A stretch of 5,699 nt of DNA from an uncultured bacterium (GTDB lineage: Bacteria > Auribacterota > Tritonobacteria > UBA1439), in NCBI GenBank assembly GCA_937858775.1, contig CALLYX010000093.1, forward strand, positions 1 through 5,699, read 5' to 3'. Under the pieces are notes generated by a model, which saw nothing but the letters and a program-made list of their open reading frames with translations, had not been told where the DNA came from and made no database searches. Of the stretch, positions 1 through 4,598 are shown in pieces. Every line of letters starts with the position of its first letter. Within the stretch, counting starts at the first letter, position 1. Position numbers and translations under genes: made by a program.

Positions 1-230
1 AGGAGCAGGTTCGCGGCCTTCTCCAGCCGTACGCGGCGGATGTGGTTGTAGAGCGTCTCTCCGGTCATGGCCCCGAAGAGGCGGTGGAAGTGGAAGGGGC
101 TGAAGAGGGCGGCGCGGGAGACCGACTCGACCGTCAGCTCCCCGTCGAGGTGGTCCCGTACGTAGTCGAGGGCGAGGTTCAGCCGGCGCGTGTACTCCCT
201 TACGACGGCCGGGCGATTGCTCACGCTCAT
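1..230 (-). CDS. AraC/XylS-family transcriptional regulator, N-terminal fragment
   Basis: Only the first 76 codons are in the window; the gene runs off the left edge. The protein begins MSVSNRPAVVREYTRRLNLA and has an AraC-type DNA-binding domain close to its N-terminus: LTVESVSRAALFSPFHFHRL is the first helix-turn-helix, followed by FGAMTGETLYNHIRRVRLEK, the linker typical of the family. AraC proteins with an N-terminal DNA-binding domain often carry a C-terminal GyrI-like ligand-binding domain, but that part is not visible here. The ATG at 228-230 has no clear Shine-Dalgarno sequence, so it may be weakly translated or nearly leaderless. It is divergent from the PerR-like gene and shares its upstream region. 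The family call is firm; ligand and targets are unknown. Confidence 0.85.
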   Translation of the reverse strand, partial: MSVSNRPAVVREYTRRLNLALDYVRDHLDGELTVESVSRAALFSPFHFHRLFGAMTGETLYNHIRRVRLEKAANLL

Positions 231-258
231 GACGGATGGTATGGTAGCACATGCCCCG

Positions 259-274
259 CGCGCCCGGGGGCGCG
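259..274. repeat. Perfect GC dyad, 7-bp arms around GG
   Basis: CGCGCCC (259-265) and GGGCGCG (268-274) are exact reverse complements separated by GG. It lies in the divergent AraC/perR intergenic region. Because the region is so GC-rich it could be chance, but it has the same GG centre as the next dyad and their centres are 20 bp apart. Role unknown: operator, or an RNA hairpin in the AraC leader. Confidence 0.4.
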
Positions 275-276
275 AA

Positions 277-296
277 GATGCCGCCGGGGCGGCATC
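277..296. promoter_or_regulatory. Perfect 20-bp dyad upstream of perR promoter (candidate operator)
   Basis: GATGCCGCC (277-285) and GGCGGCATC (288-296) are exact reverse complements around a GG centre. The dyad ends 11 bp before the -35 box of the perR promoter and lies between two divergent regulator genes, so it is well placed to be a regulator binding site acting on one or both. It does not resemble the AT-rich PerR box known from Bacillus. The arms include A/T positions, making chance less likely than for the pure G/C dyad beside it. The assignment as an operator is inference. Confidence 0.45.
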
Positions 297-307
297 CGCG
301 GGAATCA

Positions 308-336
308 TTGACAGCCGGGCCGGTTTCGGATACATT
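308..336 (+). promoter_or_regulatory. Sigma70-type promoter of the PerR-like gene
   Basis: A perfect TTGACA (-35, 308-313) is followed after exactly 17 bp by TACATT (-10, 331-336, four of six consensus bases). Transcription would start near 343, giving a leader of about 24 bases that carries an AGGAGG ribosome site at 357-362, four bases before the GTG start. This short leader also supports the chosen start over an upstream in-frame ATG at 190. No obvious PerR-type operator overlaps the boxes. Confidence 0.7.
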
Positions 337-366
337 CGGTACTGGTTCTATTTCCCAGGAGGCGGC

Positions 367-768
367 GTGAAAAAGGAACAAGGGATTCGCCTGACGAGGC
401 AGCGGCGGGTTATTCTCGAGGAGCTCGGGAGGGTGAAGACGCATCCGACCGCGGACGAGGTCTACCGCATGGTGCGCAGGCGCATGCCGCGCATCAGCCT
501 GGGGACGGTCTACAGGAACCTCGAAACCCTCTCCGGGCGCGGCATGATCCTCAGGCTCGAGCTCGCCGGGACCAGGCGCCGCTACGATGCCGACACGAGG
601 GACCATTGCCACATCCGCTGCTCCTCCTGCGGCTGCGTCCACGATCTCCCCGTCAAACCCCCGGCCGGCCTCCTCTCCGCCGCCGCGGCCGCGACGGATT
701 TTTCCGTCACCGGGTGCCGGGTCGAGTTCACCGGCGCCTGCCCGGCCTGCTCGGGCACGGCGCACTGA
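367..768 (+). CDS. perR: PerR-like peroxide-sensing Fur-family repressor
   Basis: Fur-superfamily metalloregulator of 133 residues, the normal family length. Residues 1-70 form the winged helix, with the recognition-helix signature SLGTVYRNLETL at 44-55. The C-terminal half carries two structural zinc pairs, C85-x2-C88 and C125-x2-C128. Aligned by eye to Bacillus subtilis PerR, all five regulatory-metal ligands are present: H26 (H37), D74 (D85), H80 (H91), H82 (H93) and D93 (D104). Aspartate at the last position is the PerR type; Fur proteins differ there. In PerR, iron-catalysed oxidation of H37/H91 releases DNA. The GTG start at 367 follows AGGAGG by four bases and begins the family's usual N-terminus; starting at 190 would add non-homologous residues. 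Its position just before superoxide reductase, rubrerythrin-like and ferritin genes supports oxidative-stress control. Zur or Fur is less likely. Confidence 0.85.
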   Translation: MKKEQGIRLTRQRRVILEELGRVKTHPTADEVYRMVRRRMPRISLGTVYRNLETLSGRGMILRLELAGTRRRYDADTRDHCHIRCSSCGCVHDLPVKPPAGLLSAAAAATDFSVTGCRVEFTGACPACSGTAH

Positions 769-879
769 CGCGTTCGCCGTCCCGCCCCCGGATTCCGGCG
801 GCACGGGCGCGGTGCGCGGGCCGGCCGTTCCACCGCGCGGCCCGGGGGGCGCCCCCGCCTCGACGCGGGGAATAATCAG

Positions 880-908
880 GTGGCGCGGACGGCGTGTTCC
901 ACTATAAT
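880..908 (+). promoter_or_regulatory. Probable promoter of the desulfoferrodoxin operon
   Basis: A perfect -10 hexamer, TATAAT, lies at 903-908 in an otherwise G/C-rich region. With 17-bp spacing the -35 would be GTGGCG at 880-885, a poor match, which suggests an activated or regulated promoter. Transcription would start near 915, about 40 bases before the ATG. The -10 lies inside a small dyad, CTAT-A-ATAG (902-910), which recalls the TATAAT half-sites of PerR boxes, but a full PerR box is not visible. A short AT-rich patch (AATAAT, 871-876) lies just upstream. Confidence 0.55.
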
Positions 909-953
909 AGGCGGGGGAGCGGCGGCACACACACCAGATGGGAGGGAGCTGAG

Positions 954-1328
954 ATGACCAAGCAACTCCAGATCTACAAGTGCGAGGCGTGCGGCAACAT
1001 CGTCGAGGTGCTTCACGCCGGGGGCGGGGCGCTGTCGTGCTGCGGCCGGGAGATGCAGCTCCTCGTCGAGAACACGGTGGACGCGGCCAGGGAGAAGCAC
1101 GTTCCGGTCATCGAGAAGACCGCGACCGGCGTGAAGGTCACCGTCGGCGCGGCCCCGCACCCGATGGAGGAGAAGCATTACATCGAATGGATCGAGCTGA
1201 TCGCGGACGGGAAGGCGTACCGGCAGTTCCTCATGCCGGGCGACAGGCCGGAAGCGGAGTTCGCCGTTTCGGCCGCCCGGGTTTCCGCGCGGGAGCATTG
1301 CAACCTCCACGGGCTCTGGAAGGCGTGA
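954..1328 (+). CDS. dfx: Desulfoferrodoxin (two-iron superoxide reductase)
   Basis: This cytosolic protein of 124 residues, the classical length, reduces superoxide to hydrogen peroxide without making oxygen. The N-terminal desulforedoxin-like domain has the four-cysteine iron site C10, C13, C29, C30. The catalytic domain has all ligands of the square-pyramidal iron site: H49, H69, H75, H119 and C116, the last two in the EHCNLHGLW motif. The conserved E47-K48 pair beside the site, implicated in catalysis in studied enzymes, is also present. It is therefore the two-centre class, not neelaredoxin. The ATG is preceded by GGAGGGA at 941-947. An in-frame extension to 894 is rejected because it would run across the -10 box. 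It is the first gene of the operon, 10 bases before a rubrerythrin-like gene that could dispose of the peroxide produced. Confidence 0.96.
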   Translation: MTKQLQIYKCEACGNIVEVLHAGGGALSCCGREMQLLVENTVDAAREKHVPVIEKTATGVKVTVGAAPHPMEEKHYIEWIELIADGKAYRQFLMPGDRPEAEFAVSAARVSAREHCNLHGLWKA

Positions 1329-1338
1329 CGGGGGCGGG

Positions 1339-1860
1339 GTGCGCGTAGAGGAGAGGGGCGGGGAGCTGTTCGTCACGGGGTTCGACGGCATCCAGGCGTA
1401 CAAGATCGCCGTCCGGATCGAGCGCGACGGCATCGCCTTCTACGAGGCGCTCACGGGCAAGCTGCGCGACCCCGGGGCCCGCGCGGCCGCGCTCGCCTTG
1501 GCCGGCCAGGAGCGCGAGCATCTCGCCTATTTCGAGGCCGAGCTCGCCGCGCTCAGGGCGGGGAGGGAGGACGGCTTCGAGGAGGACGACCTCGCGAGCT
1601 TCATCGACTACGGCCTCTTCGCCCCGTACCGCGGCCTCGCGGACGCCGTCGAGACCCCCGGGAAGGCGCTCCGGCTCGGGCTTCTCGTCGAGGAGAGGAG
1701 CGCGCAATTCTACGAGGCGTGCCGCTCCGCGGCCGATGCGGCGGACGCCCGGCGCGAGCTCGGGAGGATCGCCGCCGAGGAGCGCCGGCACGCGGAGACG
1801 CTGAGGGGGATGCTCGCAGGGGCGCGGAGGGGCCGGGCGCCGGAAATGGAGGGGCGATGA
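1339..1860 (+). CDS. Rubrerythrin-like di-iron protein without rubredoxin domain
   Basis: Ferritin-like protein of 173 residues built from two similar halves. The first has E28-RDGIAFYE and then E58-x2-H61; the second has VEERSAQFYE with E118, aligned to E28, and then E148-x2-H151. These six residues are the expected ligands of a di-iron four-helix bundle. No C-terminal CxxC pairs follow, so the rubredoxin domain of classical rubrerythrin is absent. Rubrerythrins reduce hydrogen peroxide using electrons from rubredoxin; a stand-alone version would need a separate donor. The GTG start lies 10 bases after dfx with only a G-rich stretch as ribosome site, and the stop overlaps the ferritin ATG (ATGA, 1857-1860). 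A peroxidase role is inferred from family and neighbours; another ferritin-like oxidase or iron-binding role remains possible. Confidence 0.8.
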   Translation: MRVEERGGELFVTGFDGIQAYKIAVRIERDGIAFYEALTGKLRDPGARAAALALAGQEREHLAYFEAELAALRAGREDGFEEDDLASFIDYGLFAPYRGLADAVETPGKALRLGLLVEERSAQFYEACRSAADAADARRELGRIAAEERRHAETLRGMLAGARRGRAPEMEGR

Positions 1861-2381
1861 TCGACGCCAAGATGCAAAACGCGCTGAACGCGCAGATCAA
1901 CCGCGAGATATACTCGGCCTACCTGTACCTGGCGATGGCGGCCTACTTCGATTCGATCAACCTCAAGGGGTTCGCCAACTGGATGCACGTGCAGGTCCAG
2001 GAGGAGCTCGCGCACGCGGCGAAGTTCTTCGGCTACGTCTCGGACCGCGGGGGGCGCGTCTCCCTCTCCGCGATCGAGGCCCCGCCCGGGGAGTGGGCCT
2101 CGCCGCTCAAGGCGTTCGAGGAGGCGTACGGACACGAGCGGAAGGTCACCGCCTGGATAAACGACCTCGTGACGCTCGCCGCCCGGGAGGAGGATTACGC
2201 CACGCATAACTTCCTCCAATGGTTCGTGAGCGAGCAGGTTGAAGAGGAGGCCTCGGTGGACGGCGTGGTGAAGAAACTCAGGCTCATAGGCGAGGCGACC
2301 GGCGGGCTCTACCTGATAGACCGCGAGCTCGCCGCGCGGGTCTTCACACCGCCGCCCGCCGGGGGCGGGACCGCGGCGTAG
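1857..2381 (+). CDS. ftnA: Bacterial non-heme ferritin
   Basis: Iron-storage ferritin of 174 residues, presumably forming a 24-subunit cage in the cytosol. The ferroxidase-centre residues fall at exactly the positions known for Escherichia coli FtnA: E17, E50, H53, E94, Q127 and E130, with the conserved Y24. The first helix reads NREIYSAYLYLAMAAYFDS, typical of the FtnA branch, and there is no heme-ligand pattern suggesting bacterioferritin. The C-terminus ends in a short Pro/Gly/Ala tail. The ATG overlaps the preceding stop (ATGA) and has GGAGGGG at 1848-1854, so translation is probably coupled to the rubrerythrin-like gene. Storing iron limits Fenton chemistry, in keeping with the PerR/desulfoferrodoxin setting. 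Confidence 0.95.
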   Translation: MIDAKMQNALNAQINREIYSAYLYLAMAAYFDSINLKGFANWMHVQVQEELAHAAKFFGYVSDRGGRVSLSAIEAPPGEWASPLKAFEEAYGHERKVTAWINDLVTLAAREEDYATHNFLQWFVSEQVEEEASVDGVVKKLRLIGEATGGLYLIDRELAARVFTPPPAGGGTAA

Positions 2382-2390
2382 CCGCCCCCG
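2360..2390 (+). terminator. GC hairpin over the ferritin stop codon (possible attenuator)
   Basis: CGGGGGCGG (2360-2368) pairs perfectly with CCGCCCCCG (2382-2390), leaving a 13-base loop that contains the TAG stop at 2379-2381. There is no T tract afterwards; the ribosome site of the next gene (AAGGAGGG, 2397-2404) follows at once. It is therefore unlikely to be a full intrinsic terminator. Partial attenuation or protection of the dfx-rbr-ftn transcript from 3' decay is possible. The hairpin is visible; its role is inferred. Confidence 0.35.
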
Positions 2391-2409
2391 CCGGGGAAGG
2401 AGGGACGCC

Positions 2410-2724
2410 ATGCTTCAGGAACTCACCGACGCCGACTTCGCCCGCGAGGTGATCGACTCCGGCCTCCGCTGGGCGGTGCTCTTCTCGTCCAAGTGGTGCG
2501 GCGGATGCGCCGCGATGACGCCCCGCGTGGAGGCCCTGGCCGCGGCGCGCCCCGACCTGCGCTTCGGCAAGGCGGATATCGGCTCCTGCCCGCGGACCGC
2601 CGCGGCGCTGGGCGTCCTCTCCATCCCCGCCGTGATCCTCTTCAGGGAAGGCAAGGAGGCGGCCCGGCTCGCGGGCGCCGTATCCGCGGACGAGCTCGAG
2701 AGGGCCATGGAGCGGCTCGGGTAA
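2410..2724 (+). CDS. Thioredoxin-like protein with CGGC active site
   Basis: Single thioredoxin fold of 104 residues without a signal peptide, hence cytosolic. The active site is W29-C30-G-G-C33, so glycine replaces the usual proline of CGPC, and the cis-proline is P73 in SIPAVILF. The buried Asp of classical thioredoxin (D26 in E. coli) aligns to L24 in VLFSSKWCGGC, so its redox properties should differ from TrxA. A third cysteine, C60, lies in DIGSCP. A strong AAGGAGGG ribosome site precedes the ATG. The stop overlaps the start of the next gene (TAATG, 2722-2726), a membrane thiol carrier, suggesting that this protein supplies its electrons from the cytosol. A general thioredoxin role in recycling peroxide-defence enzymes is an alternative. 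Confidence 0.88.
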   Translation: MLQELTDADFAREVIDSGLRWAVLFSSKWCGGCAAMTPRVEALAAARPDLRFGKADIGSCPRTAAALGVLSIPAVILFREGKEAARLAGAVSADELERAMERLG

Positions 2725-3434
2725 TGCACGGCCTAATCGACAATCTCCAGGCCTACCTTCACGGCTCGCGCGCCCTGGCGCTCCTGGCTGCGTACGCGGG
2801 CGGCCTCCTGGTCAGCCTCACCCCGTGTGTCTACCCGGTGATCCCGATCACCGTGGCGTTCATAGGGGGGCGGAGCGGCGGGGCGCGCTGGAGGGGATTC
2901 GCCCTCTCCGTGGCGTACGTCCTCGGCATGTCGTGCACGTACACGGCGCTCGGGTGCGCCGCCGCGCTCACCGGGACCCTCTTCGGGAGGGTGCAGTCGA
3001 GCCCGTGGACGTACCTCGCGGTCGCGAATATCTGCATCCTCCTCGGCCTTTCGATGCTCGGCCTGTTCTCGCTTCCCCTGCCGCGCGCGGCCCTCGGCCC
3101 GGGGGGGACCGCCGGGCGGCGCGGGGGGAAGGCCGGGGCGTTTTTCGTCGGGGCGGCGTCGGGCTTCGTCCTCGGGCCTTGCACCGCGCCGGTTCTGGCC
3201 GTCCTCCTCGGCTACGTGGCGGGGGAGGGAAACGTGGTCTTCGGGGCGAGCCTGCTCTTCGCCTTCGCATTCGGGATGGGCACGCTCCAGATAGCCGTGG
3301 GGACATTCTCCGGCCTCCTCGCGAGCCTCCCGGCCGCGGGCGCGTGGATGCTCAGGGTCAAGCAGGCCTTCGGCTGGGTCCTGATCGCGATGGGGGAGTA
3401 TTTCCTGGTCACTTCCGGCAGCATGATGGTCTGA
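2724..3434 (+). CDS. ccdA: CcdA/DsbD-type membrane thiol-electron transporter
   Basis: Membrane protein of 236 residues with about six hydrophobic helices (roughly 18-47, 57-84, 95-117, 138-163, 172-202, 208-230). The two signature cysteines occur in the expected inverted-repeat helices: C35 in SLTPCVYPVIPIT and C153 in GPCTAPVLAVLL. The ending GAWMLRVKQAFGWVLIAMGEY resembles the last helices of the DsbD membrane domain. Such proteins accept electrons from cytosolic thioredoxin and pass them to extracytoplasmic thiol proteins. The fused alpha and gamma domains of full DsbD are absent; the thioredoxin-like gene before it and the lipoprotein after it may supply those functions separately. The ATG overlaps the previous stop and lacks a close strong ribosome site, which points to translational coupling. 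Further cysteines (C71, C78, C104) lie in the helices. Confidence 0.92.
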   Translation: MHGLIDNLQAYLHGSRALALLAAYAGGLLVSLTPCVYPVIPITVAFIGGRSGGARWRGFALSVAYVLGMSCTYTALGCAAALTGTLFGRVQSSPWTYLAVANICILLGLSMLGLFSLPLPRAALGPGGTAGRRGGKAGAFFVGAASGFVLGPCTAPVLAVLLGYVAGEGNVVFGASLLFAFAFGMGTLQIAVGTFSGLLASLPAAGAWMLRVKQAFGWVLIAMGEYFLVTSGSMMV

Positions 3435-3447
3435 AAGGGGGGAGGCG

Positions 3448-3951
3448 ATGCGACTTCGATCGGTCGTCGCGCCGTGCGCGATGCTCATCCTGCTGTCCTG
3501 CCGCCATGCCGGCGGCGCTCCCGCGCCGGGCTCCCCGGCGCCGGCCTTCTCGCTCAAGGACCTGACCGGGGGCGAGGTGAGGCTCTCCGACCTCAAGGGG
3601 AAGGTGGTGTTGCTGAACTTCTCCACCACATGGTGCCCGCACTGCCGGCGCGCGGTCCCGGCCCTCAACAGGATAGCCGCCGCCTACAAGGGGAAGGAGT
3701 TCGCCCTCTACAGCATCCATATCCAGGAGAGCCGGAAGAAGGTATCGTCGTTCTCCGAGAAGTACGATGTCTCCTACCCGATCCTTCTCGACGAGGACGG
3801 CAAGGTCGCCGGCGCCTACGGCGTCCGGGGGATCCCGAGCAGGACCATCATCGGGGCGGACGGCAAGGTCGTATGCCGCGACTGCGCCGATTTCGAGTCC
3901 GAGCTCGCGAGGCTCCTCGGCCCCGTCGCGCCGGCGCCCGCGGGCGAGTGA
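3448..3951 (+). CDS. TlpA/ResA-like thiol-disulfide oxidoreductase, probable lipoprotein
   Basis: The 167-residue protein begins with a short signal sequence ending in the lipobox LLSC, so C18 would be lipidated and the protein anchored on the outer face of the cytoplasmic membrane or in the periplasm. The AhpC/TSA-Redoxin type thioredoxin fold runs from about residue 28 (APAFSLKDLTGGEVRLSDLK). Its active site is W62-C63-P-H-C66 and the cis-proline is P130 in GIPSRTII. CPHC is the DsbA-type motif, although the fold is TlpA-like. A second pair, C143-R-D-C146, follows the last strand; I do not regard it as a standard TlpA feature. GGGGGAGG precedes the ATG, 13 bases after the ccdA stop. It probably receives electrons from CcdA and reduces extracytoplasmic disulfides, for example in cytochrome c maturation, though no cytochrome genes are in the window. 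Confidence 0.88.
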   Translation: MRLRSVVAPCAMLILLSCRHAGGAPAPGSPAPAFSLKDLTGGEVRLSDLKGKVVLLNFSTTWCPHCRRAVPALNRIAAAYKGKEFALYSIHIQESRKKVSSFSEKYDVSYPILLDEDGKVAGAYGVRGIPSRTIIGADGKVVCRDCADFESELARLLGPVAPAPAGE

Positions 3952-3980
3952 CCCCGCGGTCCGCCGCGAAGGGGGGGGCG

Positions 3981-4565
3981 TTGAGATACGCGTGGATTCG
4001 GGCGGCGGGCGCGGGGGCGCTGCTTCTCGCCCGCGCCCATTCGGCCGGGGGGGCGGGCGCCATGCAGGTGCGGAGCCCCGCGTTCGCGGACGGGGACGCG
4101 ATCCCCGTAAGGTACAGCTGCCAGGGGGAGGACATCTCCCCGCCGCTCTCGTGGGACGGCGTGCCTCCGGGGGCTCGGAGCCTGGCCCTCATCTGCGACG
4201 ACCCGGACGCGCCGATGGGGGCGTGGGTCCACTGGGTCGCCTTCGACATTCCGCCGGAACTCCGGGCCCTCGAGGAGGGGGTCCCGGCGGCGGAGAGGGT
4301 CGAGGGGCGCGCCAGGCAGGGGATGAACGACTTCGGCAAGGTCGGCTACGGCGGCCCGTGCCCCCCCGCGGGGACGCACCGATACTTCTTCAGGCTCTAC
4401 GCCCTCGACAAGAAACTCGGCCTCAAGGGCGGGGTCACCAAGGCGCGGCTGCTGAAAGAGATGAAGGGGCATGTCCTCGCCGAGGGGACGCTGGTAGGCA
4501 CGTACAGGAAACAGGATGAGCGGCGCGGCCGCGGCCCGGCCCGGCGCGGGGGGGCGGCCCGATAG
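3981..4565 (+). CDS. YbhB/YbcL-family PEBP protein, probably exported
   Basis: Phosphatidylethanolamine-binding-protein fold. The domain starts near MQVRSPAFADGDAIPVRYSC (28-47) and has both family signatures: DDPDAPMGAWVHWV (73-86, with H84) and GYGGPCPPAGTHRYFFRLYALD near 122-143. I chose the TTG at 3981, after AAGGGGGG, because it adds a positively charged, Ala/Leu-rich leader (RYAWIRAAGAGALLLARA) with signal-peptidase-like AHS-A or AGA-M sites. An ATG at 4062 would give a leaderless 167-residue version. The arginine-rich C-terminal tail lies over a strong inverted repeat and may be poorly constrained. The gene starts 29 bases after the tlpA-like gene. Bacterial YbhB-type proteins have no well-defined biochemical role; export would place it with the TlpA-like protein. 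Family call strong, start uncertain. Confidence 0.85.
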   Translation: MRYAWIRAAGAGALLLARAHSAGGAGAMQVRSPAFADGDAIPVRYSCQGEDISPPLSWDGVPPGARSLALICDDPDAPMGAWVHWVAFDIPPELRALEEGVPAAERVEGRARQGMNDFGKVGYGGPCPPAGTHRYFFRLYALDKKLGLKGGVTKARLLKEMKGHVLAEGTLVGTYRKQDERRGRGPARRGGAAR

Positions 4566-4582
4566 GGCCGGGGCGGCCGCGC
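4523..4582 (+). terminator. Long GC inverted repeat over the PEBP-gene stop
   Basis: GCGCGGCCGC (4523-4532) pairs with GCGGCCGCGC (4573-4582). After a two-base bulge, CCCGGCCC (4535-4542) pairs with GGGCCGGG (4565-4572). The result is an 18-bp imperfect stem around a loop that holds the end of the PEBP gene. No T tract follows, and the ribosome site of ldh starts seven bases later. It could attenuate transcription into ldh, cap the upstream mRNA, or act with a terminator factor. It also dictates the arginine/glycine-rich C-terminus of the PEBP protein. Function inferred. Confidence 0.4.
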
Positions 4583-4598
4583 GCGAGCGGAGGGGGTG

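Noticed and set aside
190..366. In-frame upstream ATG that would extend the PerR-like protein by 59 residues
   Set aside because: The extension has no Fur-family character, overlaps the AraC gene and crosses a good promoter; GTG 367 has an AGGAGG site at the right distance.
769..879. Possible terminator after perR: 7-bp stem 817-823/838-844 and a GGGGGC-GCCCCC dyad at 845-856
   Set aside because: Weak stem, long loop and no T tract; dyads of this kind are common by chance in such G/C-rich sequence. No gene is supported in this gap.
880..896. Sigma54-like promoter from the TGGCGC at 881-886
   Set aside because: The -12 TTGC element is missing at the required spacing, while a perfect TATAAT box lies just downstream.
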